This document shows, piece by piece, positions 55,359-64,000 of a stretch of 64,000 nt of DNA. The DNA lies in the NCBI RefSeq assembly GCF_039545455.1, contig NZ_CP154468.1, positions 992,001 to 1,056,000 of the forward strand, given 5' to 3'. Below the pieces are notes generated by a model. It saw only the letters and a list, made by a program, of their open reading frames with translations, was not told the origin of the DNA and made no database searches. Every line of letters begins with the position of its first letter. Positions within the stretch are counted from its first letter, which is position 1. This stretch comes from Brucella sp. BE17 (lineage in GTDB: Bacteria; Pseudomonadota; Alphaproteobacteria; Rhizobiales; Rhizobiaceae). Position numbers and translations under genes: made by a program.

Positions 55359-55418
55359 ACTATTCTTGGCCAACATCAATGCCGGTTGTGGCCACCAGAC
55401 CGAGCATGCCCTCGTTGT

Positions 55419-56350
55419 TCAGTCCCGGCATTTTCTGGATTGGGTTAATGTGAAGCGTTCCGGCTGTTTTGTCCCTTGTTTGCAGATGAATTCGTAAGGG
55501 GTGAGGCCCTTGAGGGTCTTGAGCCTTCGTGCAAAATTGTACGCATCACTGAAGTCTGCGAGATGCTTTTTGAATTGGGCATGATCGTCGTAGTCAAAGC
55601 GTTTGACGGTCGCATCCTTGATCGTGCGGTTCATCCGCTCGAGCTGCCCATTGGTCCACGGGTGCTTCACCTTGGTCAGGCGATGCTCAATATAGTTCTC
55701 ATCACAGACCCTGTCGAAGATATGATGAAAGGCTTATAGGTCGTACGCCCGATTGGTGAACTGGATACCATTATCGGTCAAAATGGTATGGATGGTGCAG
55801 GGCACAGCGTTGGTCAGATTGCGCAGGAACTGAGCGACATTCATCTTTCCGGCTTTGGTATGGAGTTCGACAAAGGCGAATTTCGACGTTCCATCAATGG
55901 CAACAAACAGATAGAGCTTGCCCTCTGCGGTCTGCAACTGAGCAATATCGATATGGAAGCAACCAATCGGATAGCTTTTGAACGTTCGTCGGGAAAACGA
56001 TTCACTGGATTGTTTTCTGATCCTTCTCAATTTTTGGCTCCTTGCCGTCTGTCACATCCGGCAGACGGGAGATGCCATGGTGTTGCAGGCATCGGTTCAA
56101 GGATGAACGGGTCAGATGCGGGATCGTTGGCTGGAGCGCATAGAGGCAATCATCAAGCGGCAGCAACGTGTGCCTGCGAAAGGCCACGATGATGGCTTCT
56201 TCTTCCACAGATAAAACCGTCGAATGCGGGCCCTCGGGCTGGTCGAAAGGTCGCCACGCAGGTTCGCTTGTTCCATGTGGCTACTGGCTTTCGGTTGATC
56301 CCGTCACGCTTCTAAAGTGCTCTCAGGCGCTCTTGACTATGCTGTATTGC
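55419..56350 (-). pseudogene. IS481-type transposase, broken by frameshifts
   Basis: Three frames make one protein. 56350-56002 gives KRDGINRK and EEEAIIVAFRRHTLLPLDDC and ends after TRSSLNRCLQHHGISRLPDV; 56030-55734 gives FHIDIAQLQTAEGKLYLFVA and ILTDNGIQFTNRAYD; 55733-55419 gives KHPWTNGQLERMNRTIKDAT. These hold the D, D and E of the integrase core. At least two frameshifts and a changed start make it inactive. Confidence 0.8.
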
Positions 56351-56495
56351 TCGACCGATCGCCCCAGTTGTTGCGGCGCTCCCGTGTAAAATCTGGCCCA
56401 GAGTGCTTCCCTCCAAGATTGTGAGAATAATGCTCCAGCAAATGACGGGATCAAACATCTGGGCCATTTGAAACGGATCACCCCACGGGGGCAGG

Positions 56496-57299
56496 TCAGG
56501 AGGCAGCAGGGATACACATCGGTGTACCAGCAACGGGATCTGTAATGATGATAGCGGCAACCCCGAAGACATGCTGTAAGATCCCGGCAGTCATCACAGC
56601 GCTTGGACGGCCGGTGGCCACGATCTTCCCTTTCTTAAGCATGACCATGTGGTCGGCGTAGCGTGCAGCCTGATTGAGATCGTGCAGCACGGCAACGACT
56701 GTCTTGCCGCGCTCAGCAACCAGGCGGCTCACCAACTCCATCACCTCGATCTGATGAGCGAGATCGAGAAACGTTGTGGGTTCGTCGAGCAGTAGGATGG
56801 GGGTCTCCTGCGCAAGCGCCATCGCGATCCACGCTCGTTGGCGCTGGCCGCCGGACAAGCTGTCGAGCGGTTGCCCGGCAAGGTCTTGCATCCCGGTCAG
56901 CAGCAAAGCCTGCTCGCAAACCGCATCGTCCCGTTCGGACCTGCGACCAAACAGGGAAAGGTGCGGATACCGGCCCTGCCGGACCAAATCCAGCACCGAC
57001 AACCCTTCCGGCGCGCCCGGCCCTTGCGCCAGCATGCCTATGCGTCGTGCGATTTCCCTTGTCGAAAATTCGGCTATGGGCCGCCTGTCCAGCCGGACTG
57101 TGCCAGCCATCGGCGCAAGCAGGCCGCCAAGCGCGTGCAGGATGGTCGACTTGCCGCTACCGTTCGGCCCGATCAACGCGGTGAAGGCGCCGCGAGGAAT
57201 GATAAGGTCGAGATCTTTTACGACCACCGCGCGGCCATAGGAGACCGTAACGCCTTCGGCGGCGAGGTCTATGTTTCCGTTTACGTCAGGCCGGGACAT
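56496..57299 (-). CDS. Iron-siderophore ABC ATPase (FecE/FepC class)
   Basis: 267 aa. Walker A LIGPNGSGKSTILHALGG, signature LDSLSGGQRQRAWIAMALA, Walker B ILLLDEPTTFLD, H-loop AVLHDLNQAARYADHM. Last gene of the fecI-fecR-receptor operon. Its start overlaps the permease end by 14 bases. An IS481-type relic lies 150 bp downstream. Confidence 0.95.
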   Translation of the reverse strand: MSRPDVNGNIDLAAEGVTVSYGRAVVVKDLDLIIPRGAFTALIGPNGSGKSTILHALGGLLAPMAGTVRLDRRPIAEFSTREIARRIGMLAQGPGAPEGLSVLDLVRQGRYPHLSLFGRRSERDDAVCEQALLLTGMQDLAGQPLDSLSGGQRQRAWIAMALAQETPILLLDEPTTFLDLAHQIEVMELVSRLVAERGKTVVAVLHDLNQAARYADHMVMLKKGKIVATGRPSAVMTAGILQHVFGVAAIIITDPVAGTPMCIPAAS

Positions 57300-58272
57300 G
57301 ACGACGCCCCCATAGCAGATATGCGAAAAAAGGTGCGCCGATCAGCGCGGTTACGATTCCAGCCGGAAGCTGGGCGGGGGCAATGATCGAGCGACCCGCA
57401 AGGTCCGCCGCCACAACCAGCGTTGCGCCGATCAAAGCCGACACGGGGATCAGTCTTGCATGGGCCGGACCGACAATTCGGCGGGCCATATGCGGCGCGA
57501 CCAACCCGACGAAGCTGATCAACCCGGCGGCGGCGACGGCCGCGCCGGACAGAAGCACGCAAAGCAGGATCATCAATCCTCGAACGAAGTTGACGCGCTG
57601 TCCAAGGCTCCGCGCGGCATTGTCGCCAAAACGGATCAGGTCGAGTTGCCGACTCGACATCATCGTCAAGGCCAGGGGCGTGACAAGCCAGAGTGTGAGG
57701 ACGTGCACTGCCAGCCAATCCGCGTGATAGACGCTGCCAGAGAGCCAGATCATGGCACGCTGCACGTCTCCAACCTCGCCGAAGGCGGTGAGAAAGGTCG
57801 TGGCCGCGCCCGCGAGGGCGGAAAGCCCGATGCCTATCAGGATAATGCGCAGCGACGAGGTGCCACCATTGCGCCATGACAGCATGTAGATTGCAGTTGC
57901 CATCCCGCCAGCGCCGGCAAAGCCAGCCCAGGGCAAAAGCTGGATCGGTGCCTTGCCGAGCCCCACGAAGACGATCATGGCCGCAAGAGCCGCGCCGGCA
58001 TTGATGCCGAGGATACCGGGTTCGGCGAGCGGGTTGCGCATCACAGCCTGTGCTATTGCCCCGGCCACAGCGAGAGCTGCGCCGACCAGTGCGGCCAGTA
58101 ACGCGCGTGGCATGCGCAGGTCGAGTACGATCATCTCGACCTGAGGATTGATGCCCGCGGGCTGTGTCAGAACCGACAACAGATCGCTGAACGATACGGT
58201 ATGATCGCCATAAGCCAGAGAAGCGGAAATACTGACCAGCAGCAGCAACGAGAGAGAGATGATGCGGATCAT
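57286..58272 (-). CDS. Iron-siderophore ABC permease 2 (FecD class)
   Basis: 328 aa from the ATG at 58272 (MIRIISLSLLLL), which overlaps the preceding permease stop by four bases; the extension to 58305 is rejected. FecCD motifs: GAALAVAGAIAQAVMRNPLA, EPGILGINAGAALAA, GLISFVGLVAPHMARRIVG. Forms a heterodimer with the product of the preceding gene. Confidence 0.94.
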   Translation of the reverse strand: MIRIISLSLLLLVSISASLAYGDHTVSFSDLLSVLTQPAGINPQVEMIVLDLRMPRALLAALVGAALAVAGAIAQAVMRNPLAEPGILGINAGAALAAMIVFVGLGKAPIQLLPWAGFAGAGGMATAIYMLSWRNGGTSSLRIILIGIGLSALAGAATTFLTAFGEVGDVQRAMIWLSGSVYHADWLAVHVLTLWLVTPLALTMMSSRQLDLIRFGDNAARSLGQRVNFVRGLMILLCVLLSGAAVAAAGLISFVGLVAPHMARRIVGPAHARLIPVSALIGATLVVAADLAGRSIIAPAQLPAGIVTALIGAPFFAYLLWGRRHVPA

Positions 58273-59303
58273 GAGGCACCGTCCACGCGGCGGCGAGTGA
58301 TCCATATGAAAAAGGGGGCTCCGACAAGCATCATCGTCACCCCAACCGGAAAACTCTGGCTGGTGAAAAAGGTCCGGCCCACGGTGTCCGCAACCAAAAT
58401 CAGCAGCGCGCCGCCAGCCGCGCTGAACGGGATGATCCAGCGGTAGTCAACGCTGACCATCATCCGTGCAATGTGCGGGACGACCAGCCCGACAAAACCG
58501 ATGGGACCGGCGAGCGATACCGCACCGCCGGCAAGCAGAATGACTATAACAACGGCGAGACCACGCCACATGACTGGGTTCTGCCCGACAGATTGGGCGA
58601 GCGTTGTTCCGAGGCTTAATGTCATGAGATGGCGGCGAAAGATCAGGGCCGCGGTCAGGCCCACGAGAATATAGGGTGCTACGGCGGTCACGTGAGCCAT
58701 AGTGCGGCCGGTAAGCGAACCGGCCGTCCACAGCCTCACCGCGTCGAGTGTGGTCTGGTCGAAAATGAGGATCGCGGTGGTCAGCGAGGTCAGGAAAGTA
58801 GACAGCACTGCCCCGGCCAGCACCAGCTTGAGAGGGGTCGCGCCGGCAACTCCGGCCGAGGCCAACGCATAGACCACAACGGCTGCCAAGCCCGCGCCGC
58901 CGAAGGCGAACCAGATATGGGTGTTGCTCGATCCTGCCCCGAGCACGGATATCGCCAACACCACGGCGAAGGACGCCCCGGCATTGATGCCAAGCAGACC
59001 GGGCGAAGCGAGCGGGTTGTTCGTCACAGCCTGCATGATCGCACCTGCTACCGCCAGTGAGGAGCCGGCCAGGAGCCCGGCCAGCACGCGTGGCAGGCGC
59101 AGCGTCGTCACCACCAGATGTTCGCGCGAGCCATCGAACGCAAAGAGCGCCGCAAGCACATCCGCAACCGCAATGCGCGACGTGCCGAGCATCACTGACC
59201 AGACCGCCAAACTCGCCGTGGCAAGACACAGCGCCGCCAGCGATGAGGCGCGCATTGCATCCACGCGGCTATTGTGACAGCCGATCACCGTGGTTCCTGT
59301 CAT
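58269..59303 (-). CDS. Iron-siderophore ABC permease 1 (FecC class)
   Basis: 344 aa from the ATG at 59303 (MTGTTVIGCHNSRVDAM), 11 bp after the binding-protein stop; a longer frame to 59393 would start inside that gene. Motifs: LLAGSSLAVAGAIMQAVTNN, SPGLLGINAGASFAVVLAI, GPIGFVGLVVPHIARMMV. About ten membrane helices. Confidence 0.94.
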   Translation of the reverse strand: MTGTTVIGCHNSRVDAMRASSLAALCLATASLAVWSVMLGTSRIAVADVLAALFAFDGSREHLVVTTLRLPRVLAGLLAGSSLAVAGAIMQAVTNNPLASPGLLGINAGASFAVVLAISVLGAGSSNTHIWFAFGGAGLAAVVVYALASAGVAGATPLKLVLAGAVLSTFLTSLTTAILIFDQTTLDAVRLWTAGSLTGRTMAHVTAVAPYILVGLTAALIFRRHLMTLSLGTTLAQSVGQNPVMWRGLAVVIVILLAGGAVSLAGPIGFVGLVVPHIARMMVSVDYRWIIPFSAAGGALLILVADTVGRTFFTSQSFPVGVTMMLVGAPFFIWITRRRVDGAS

Positions 59304-59314
59304 CCGCCCCCCGC

Positions 59315-60244
59315 TCACGGCCTGGTCAGGACATAGCGTTCGATGTCGTCGAGAACCCGATGGGCAGAGGCGATGCTGTTGAAACCAAACCATGCCCCCT
59401 TCTCAACACGATACGCATGTCCCTCCTGCACCGCAGGAAGCATCTGCCAAAACGGATTTCCAATGGTCAGCGCATTCAGTGCCTCGTCCTGGCCGGGCAC
59501 ATTTCCCGCAGCAACCACGTAGAGTAGAATATCGCTGTTCAAGGCGTCCAACTCCTCCCAATCCGGGCGCTTTAGCACCGCGTCACCCTCAGTCGTTTCA
59601 TAGACGGTGCGCCTTATACCCGCCTCCCGAAGGACAGCGTAGGGCGCATAGGCCGAAGGACCGTCAAGATAGACATGAAAGCCATGCGGTGCGACTCTGA
59701 TGACCGACACTTCGACGTCAGCAGACACGCGAGTGCGGATAGCGGACGCACGGGCCTCGTAGGCTTTCAAAAGCGTGGCACCCTCATCTGGCCGATCCGC
59801 AACATCTGCCAGCAGAAGGAAGTGCTGCTTCCAATTCGCCGCGTCGATCAGGGCTGTCGGTGCGATCAGAGCCAGTTTGTCGTAGAACTGGCCATGGAAT
59901 TGCGCTTCGCCGACAATAAGGTCTGGCTTGAGGCTGATTATCAACTCTAAATTGGGCTGACGCGCGTCACCGATGTCCGTGATCGAGGCATCTGTCGCAC
60001 GCTCGCGCAATTCTGCGTCCGGTGCCGCCATCAGCGGCGCACCAACGACCGGAATATTCAGTTCGAGAGCCATCCCCAGATTATAGAATTGATCGAGGAC
60101 AACCACGCGTTGCGGCTTTTCGGGCAGACAAACCGGGGCTTCATAAACATTCTTGGCTATTGTTCTCCCATCGCACGATGCCCACGCTGGAATAGCTGCC
60201 AACAACATGACCAAACTCACAAGAAGCGGCCTAAAAATTTCCAT
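59315..60244 (-). CDS. Iron-siderophore ABC periplasmic binding protein (FecB class)
   Basis: 309 aa with signal peptide LLVSLVMLLAAIPAWA. Typical type III fold: PQRVVVLDQFYNLGMALELN, LELIISLKPDLIVGEAQFHG, and the C-terminal GNPFWQMLPAVQEGHAYRV. Two cysteines near the mature N-terminus and residue 38 (ASCDGRT, PVCLPEKP). It follows the receptor gene after a terminator-like hairpin, so it is probably transcribed at a lower level. Confidence 0.93.
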   Translation of the reverse strand: MEIFRPLLVSLVMLLAAIPAWASCDGRTIAKNVYEAPVCLPEKPQRVVVLDQFYNLGMALELNIPVVGAPLMAAPDAELRERATDASITDIGDARQPNLELIISLKPDLIVGEAQFHGQFYDKLALIAPTALIDAANWKQHFLLLADVADRPDEGATLLKAYEARASAIRTRVSADVEVSVIRVAPHGFHVYLDGPSAYAPYAVLREAGIRRTVYETTEGDAVLKRPDWEELDALNSDILLYVVAAGNVPGQDEALNALTIGNPFWQMLPAVQEGHAYRVEKGAWFGFNSIASAHRVLDDIERYVLTRP

Positions 60245-60273
60245 ATTAACTCACACAATCCTGGCTGCGGGAA

Positions 60274-60303
60274 ACATCGCCATGCTGGACAGCATGGCGA
60301 TGT
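60274..60303 (-). terminator. Terminator/attenuator hairpin behind the receptor gene
   Basis: ACATCGCCATGCT and AGCATGGCGATGT form a perfect 13-bp stem with a 4-nt loop, directly after the receptor stop; on the minus strand the stem runs into TTTCCC. It lies between the receptor and the binding-protein gene and may give partial termination. Confidence 0.7.
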
Positions 60304-60305
60304 CT

Positions 60306-62687
60306 TCAGAACTTCGCCTTGACATTCAATCCGAAACTACGACCCTGGCCCAGGGTCGCCATTCTGTCTGCTTCGAGATAGGTCAGGTATTCTTCGTCAA
60401 GAAGGTTTTCAGCAAATGCATTGATTTCCCAACCGTCCAGCTGGTAGCCAGCCTGCGCGTTTACGATCGTTCTGGAACCGACGAAACTGTTGGGCGTATT
60501 TGCCGAGAACCGAGCCATGTACGAAGAGGTGTATTTTGCGTCTCCGCCGACGTAGAAGCCGTTCTCGAACTCGTAGCGACCACCCAGGCCAATGGACCAC
60601 TCCGGGGCTTCCGGGAACGGAAAGCCGGGTAGATCGATCGTGCCGGCCTCACTTTCCCGGTCAAACTTCGTGTCGAGATAGCCGAGTGCAAGGAATGTGG
60701 AGAGCTGATGCGTAACCTGCCAGGTTGGCTCGATTTCGAAGCCATAGGCGCGCGCGCCTGCGGCATTCGCGATCCTGTTGGTAAGGTTCGCGAAGTCTTC
60801 AATGTCCACCTGCTGGTCTCTGTACTGGATATAGAAGAAATTGGCGTTCAACCTGAGACGATCGTCCAGCCAGCTTCCCTTGTAGAAGATTTCGTAGCTA
60901 TGCGAGCTTTCCGGATCATAGTTATACATGACCCGGTTGACCGTATCGTAAGCAATTCCGCCATTGCGAAAGCCCTGCGAATAGGAAAACCCAGCCGTAT
61001 GATCGTCGCCGAAATCCTTTGATATTCCAATCTTCGGAACAAAATTCGTTTCCTTACCGCTCCCTGAATAATCAGTTATACGGGGACTATTCGGAGACCG
61101 TGAATCGCGCATTCGATAGAAATAGTCCGTCGACTGCTTCGTGTAATCGATACGGCCTCCGGCTGTAAGGTGCCAACTCGGCAAAAATTCATATGTAGCC
61201 TCACCGAACGCGGCAAGATTTGTAATTTTCCTGTGATCATCCTGAAACTGGTTATAGAAGCCAAGTGTTCCATCATAGGTGTTGCTATAATTCTGATGGC
61301 TTCCAAAGACGCCGCCGACCCATTTCCATCTTTCGCTCTCATAGTTCAAGCGAGCTTCCTGGGTAAACAACGTATTCTTTCGATCTCCATTCAGTGTGTT
61401 GACTTCGCCTGACGTGCCCTCATTGATGGAAGGGCGCTGATGAATGTCATGCGTTACGCCGGATTGAGAGGTGAACCGCAACGCATCGGAAAAGTCATGC
61501 GTGATTTCCAGACCCACATTGTGGACTTTGGTAGAGCGAACCTCTGTGTAGATCGGCAGATAGTAGTCCGCCCTTTTGTCCTCCCATCGGAAGCCCTGAC
61601 CCGGCCCGCCAATATTTCGTTCGGTGGGCGCGTCATGTGCGAAGGAGTAGCTGAGCAGGGCTTTTGTGTCGGGGAGTTCAGCGGGCGTGAACAACATCTT
61701 GCCACGGATGTTGTAGGTAAGGTTCGTCATGTAATCGTCGTAGCGATCGAAGCCTGTGAAGGATGGGGCAGTGAGATTACTCTTGCTGCGCTCGAACGAG
61801 CCGGCGATGCGCATGGCGATCTGGTCTTCAAGAAGCGGCGTGTTTACCATGAAGGCGGTTCCAGCCAGATGATCGTTGCCGACGGTTGCAGAAACTTCAG
61901 CCTCCTTTTCGAAGGTCGGGTCCTTGGTCTTGATATAAATTGCGCCCGCCATCGCAGCGCGACCGCTCAGTGTCGATTGAGGTCCACGATAGACCTCCAC
62001 CTGCTCGACATCCCATAGACCACGTGCGCCGCGTCTGGTTCCTTCGGTCGACTGCAATACCCCGTCGACATAAAGAGACCCGATAGGATTTGCGCCGGTA
62101 TTAAAGCCCTCCGAGTTCACGCCGCGAATGACGAAGCCGCCGTTAACCCAGTCGGCGTCCATGACATTCGCCATGCGACGAAAGGAATCGCGGAAGTTGC
62201 GGATCTGGCTGTCCTCAATTTCTTCAGCCGTAACGATCCCTACGCTTGCGGAGGTGTCGTTCAAGCTCGTCGCATCTCTCGCACCATAGATGGTGATGGG
62301 GTCGAGCATCGTAGCGCCGTCAGCCGATAAAGGCGCAACGTTTTCGGCCGCCACCTCGAAGACTTGTACAGTCGTCGGATTGCTGAAACTGTAGCCCAGG
62401 CCGGTTCCGGCGAGCATGGTTGCCAGTGCCTGCTCGGCGGTCATCGAGCCCCGAACGAGATTGCCGGTAGCGGATATCGGCCGGTTTTCGCGGAACACGA
62501 CAGAAAGTCCGGCAATGCGACCAATATCGTTAACAGCCTGCGGCACGGGCTTGGCCTTGATGTCGAAGGGGAATTGTCCCTGCGTGATTTGCTGCGCTTG
62601 TGCTGCCGCGATTGAAGCACTGCTCGCCGCCATCAGCAGCGCCGCCGCCAGCGCAAATGTTGCCCCTCGTACCCCTTGAGCCGTCAT
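60306..62687 (-). CDS. TonB-dependent siderophore receptor with STN signalling domain
   Basis: 793 aa from the ATG at 62687 (MTAQGVRGATFALAAALL). Signal peptide ends near SIAAAQAQQ. The STN domain (residues about 48-105: FPFDIKAKPVPQAVNDIGRI, MTAEQALATMLAGTGLGYSF) passes the iron signal to FecR. The plug follows (VGIVTAEEIEDSQIRNFRDS, FVIRGVNSEGFN, VEVYRGPQSTLSGRAAMAGA), then the 22-strand barrel ending LGQGRSFGLNVKAKF with terminal Phe. The plug residues YIKTKDP and the IVTAEEI TonB-box area are present. The siderophore cannot be named. Confidence 0.95.
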   Translation of the reverse strand: MTAQGVRGATFALAAALLMAASSASIAAAQAQQITQGQFPFDIKAKPVPQAVNDIGRIAGLSVVFRENRPISATGNLVRGSMTAEQALATMLAGTGLGYSFSNPTTVQVFEVAAENVAPLSADGATMLDPITIYGARDATSLNDTSASVGIVTAEEIEDSQIRNFRDSFRRMANVMDADWVNGGFVIRGVNSEGFNTGANPIGSLYVDGVLQSTEGTRRGARGLWDVEQVEVYRGPQSTLSGRAAMAGAIYIKTKDPTFEKEAEVSATVGNDHLAGTAFMVNTPLLEDQIAMRIAGSFERSKSNLTAPSFTGFDRYDDYMTNLTYNIRGKMLFTPAELPDTKALLSYSFAHDAPTERNIGGPGQGFRWEDKRADYYLPIYTEVRSTKVHNVGLEITHDFSDALRFTSQSGVTHDIHQRPSINEGTSGEVNTLNGDRKNTLFTQEARLNYESERWKWVGGVFGSHQNYSNTYDGTLGFYNQFQDDHRKITNLAAFGEATYEFLPSWHLTAGGRIDYTKQSTDYFYRMRDSRSPNSPRITDYSGSGKETNFVPKIGISKDFGDDHTAGFSYSQGFRNGGIAYDTVNRVMYNYDPESSHSYEIFYKGSWLDDRLRLNANFFYIQYRDQQVDIEDFANLTNRIANAAGARAYGFEIEPTWQVTHQLSTFLALGYLDTKFDRESEAGTIDLPGFPFPEAPEWSIGLGGRYEFENGFYVGGDAKYTSSYMARFSANTPNSFVGSRTIVNAQAGYQLDGWEINAFAENLLDEEYLTYLEADRMATLGQGRSFGLNVKAKF

Positions 62688-62856
62688 ATCTGCCTGTCCC
62701 TGTTGCTCTCGAACGTTGGAGAGCACGGGCGGCTATTTGCCACTCTTCATCATGCTCCTACTGCGTTCACGCTCGGGACGAGCAATCGGGGAACCTCCGA
62801 ACGCATTTTTTTGCGCGGAGGTTTGAACCGCGCCTGGATTCCCACCGGAAGTGGCG

Positions 62857-63858
62857 CTAGGGTCCAATGATCGTAAGGCGTCCGGCAACCGTCGTCATGC
62901 GGAAGCCGAGACTGGCCTGGAGCGAGGCAAGCGCGGCGTCGGTGTCGGCAAGCGAGATGCTGCCGGTCACATGCTCTTCCGCCAGTCGCGACGTGGCTAT
63001 AACGATCCGCCCGCGACGATAGCGCTGGATTTCGCTGACTACGTCTGCGAGACTTGCGCGATAGAAGACGAAGCGTCCGTCGCGCCACGCAAGCTCGTCA
63101 TCAACGTTTACGTCCTCGACGGAAGCGATGCCAGCGGTATTGAAATGGACCTGCTGCCCCGGTGCGAGCATCGTGGTTTCGGGACGTTCGTTGGTTGTCA
63201 CCTCGACGACACCACGTTCCAGCGTCACAATGCCGCCGCCATTCTCCAGCAAGTGAACACCGAAGGCGGTGCCATGAACGCGCACCTCGGCGTATCCTGT
63301 CTGGACGACAAAGGGAACATCTGAAACGGCAACATCGAAGAACGCACTGCCGCGCAGAAGACGAACGCGCCGCTCCGTGCCCGTAAAGTCCTCGTCAAAG
63401 GCGCTGTCGGCGTCGAGCAATACGGACGACCCATCCGAAAGCGTGATGCTGCGGCGCTCGCCACGCGCAGAGTTATAGTCGGCGCGCATGTCCTCAAAAA
63501 CATTCGGACGCTCCAGCCATATGCCGCCGGCGAGTATGGCGACGAGGAGGACGCTCAGAGCCGAGAGCCGACGAAAAGTCTTCTTATGCGCCTTGGCCTG
63601 ATCCATCGCCTCCAGATAGATGGCGAGTTGGTCAGCCTCCCGCTCGGCGAGACGCCGACCGGGGCCTTCCGCCGCTTGCCAGGTGGTCTCGACAGCCCGA
63701 TAGGCGTCATAGTGGGCGGAATCGGCCCGAACCCACTTCTCGAACGCAGCCCGCCTTGCGGCGGTTGGCTGCTCCAGCAGCGAGACGAACCACTGTCGGG
63801 CTTCCTCGTGAAGCTCGGCTTCGGATCGGTTCTGCGGTGGCTGGTTGGCTATACGCAT
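62857..63858 (-). CDS. fecR: FecR-family anti-sigma factor/signal transducer
   Basis: 333 aa from the ATG at 63858 (MRIANQPPQNRSEAELHEEA) behind CCGGAAG; the extension to 63936 would overlap the intergenic region. A DUF4880-type N-terminal part (ARQWFVSLLEQPTAARRAAF) binds the sigma factor, ALSVLLVAILAGGIWL (about residue 105) is the membrane helix, and the periplasmic FecR domain follows (GERRSITLSDGSSVLLDADS, VQTGYAEVRVHGTAF). The C-terminal STN-like part (VVSEIQRYRRGRIVIATSRL) touches the receptor. Second gene of the operon. Confidence 0.94.
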   Translation of the reverse strand: MRIANQPPQNRSEAELHEEARQWFVSLLEQPTAARRAAFEKWVRADSAHYDAYRAVETTWQAAEGPGRRLAEREADQLAIYLEAMDQAKAHKKTFRRLSALSVLLVAILAGGIWLERPNVFEDMRADYNSARGERRSITLSDGSSVLLDADSAFDEDFTGTERRVRLLRGSAFFDVAVSDVPFVVQTGYAEVRVHGTAFGVHLLENGGGIVTLERGVVEVTTNERPETTMLAPGQQVHFNTAGIASVEDVNVDDELAWRDGRFVFYRASLADVVSEIQRYRRGRIVIATSRLAEEHVTGSISLADTDAALASLQASLGFRMTTVAGRLTIIGP

Positions 63859-63957
63859 ATATCTTCCGGGGTCGCTTTCCACATGCCGCGCGCTTGGCGG
63901 GCCTCGCATATTGCCTACTATCCGTATCCGATACACAAAGCAAAGCCTGAGGGAAAT

Positions 63958-64000
63958 CTATTTGGTCTCTTCACAAGCAGCGACAGCGCGTGCCATGTGC
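63958..64000 (-). CDS. fecI: FecI-type ECF sigma factor, only the C-terminal tail
   Basis: The minus frame entering from the right edge reads HMARAVAACEETK and stops at 63958-63960. Many FecI proteins end this way (a basic HxARAxxxCE tail), and fecI normally lies just upstream of fecR. Only 13 codons are visible, so this is a context-based call. Confidence 0.5.
   Translation of the reverse strand, partial: HMARAVAACEETK

Noticed and set aside
57281..58327. 348-codon minus-strand frame over the FecD-type permease
   Set aside because: Same strand but wrong frame; the neighbouring frame has the full FecCD signatures.
58447..59229. 260-codon minus-strand frame over the FecC-type permease
   Set aside because: Off-frame shadow of the real permease, Arg/Gly/His-rich without family motifs.

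Overview
The window looks like part of a replicon from an alphaproteobacterium of the Hyphomicrobiales (Rhizobiales), most likely a Brucella/Ochrobactrum-like or Rhizobiaceae relative. This is an inference from gene content and order (rhizobial-style type III secretion operon, acc-like opine-type uptake operon, FecIR iron module), not from a marker gene. No rRNA or tRNA gene was seen.

Positions 1-27160 hold a nearly complete, apparently intact type III secretion system (T3SS) of the rhizobial (Rhc) type. Two operons diverge from about 14.8-15.1 kb. The leftward one runs sctC N-terminal half (nolW-like), a 71-aa small protein, sctI (nolB-like), sctJ, sctK, sctL, sctN, sctO, sctQ, sctR, sctS, sctT and an unknown 534-aa protein. 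Beyond an AT-rich gap come a 53-aa putative needle/pilus protein, a lytic transglycosylase, a 154-aa secreted-protein candidate and a very large repeat protein of HrpK/HrpF/NolX type that runs off the left edge. The rightward operon carries a near-identical second copy of the 53-aa protein, sctD, a 135-aa unknown, a TPR protein, sctV, a secretin that looks like the Tad-pilus CpaC/RcpA type, a CpaD-like lipoprotein, then (after a reversed TadD-like TPR lipoprotein) sctU, an L,D-transpeptidase and a second large HrpK-like protein with a LysM domain. The outer-membrane part of this injectisome therefore seems assembled from a T3SS-type NolW half and a Tad-type half with Tad accessory lipoproteins. 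SctU lacks the NPTH autocleavage motif.

Positions 27168-30776 encode an autotransporter with an exonuclease/endonuclease/phosphatase-fold passenger. Positions 31-45.1 kb hold a DeoR-family regulator facing a tightly overlapping, twelve-gene leftward operon: a putrescine/iron/phosphonate-type ABC importer, an MBL-fold hydrolase, a dual-specificity phosphatase, an oligopeptide-type ABC importer, a glycerophosphodiester phosphodiesterase and a frameshifted alkaline-phosphatase-superfamily enzyme. The layout recalls the acc (agrocinopine) operon and suggests import and hydrolysis of a phosphodiester.

Positions 45.2-56.4 kb are an insertion-sequence-rich accessory stretch: an IS21-type relic split by an IS630-type element, a siderophore ABC transporter behind a Fur-like palindrome, an IS3 orfA relic, an AT-rich C69-type peptidase gene, an intact IS3-family element and an IS481-type relic. 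Positions 56.5-64 kb are a leftward iron-siderophore operon in the order fecI (only its 3' end), fecR, TonB-dependent receptor with STN domain, periplasmic binding protein, two permeases and an ATPase.
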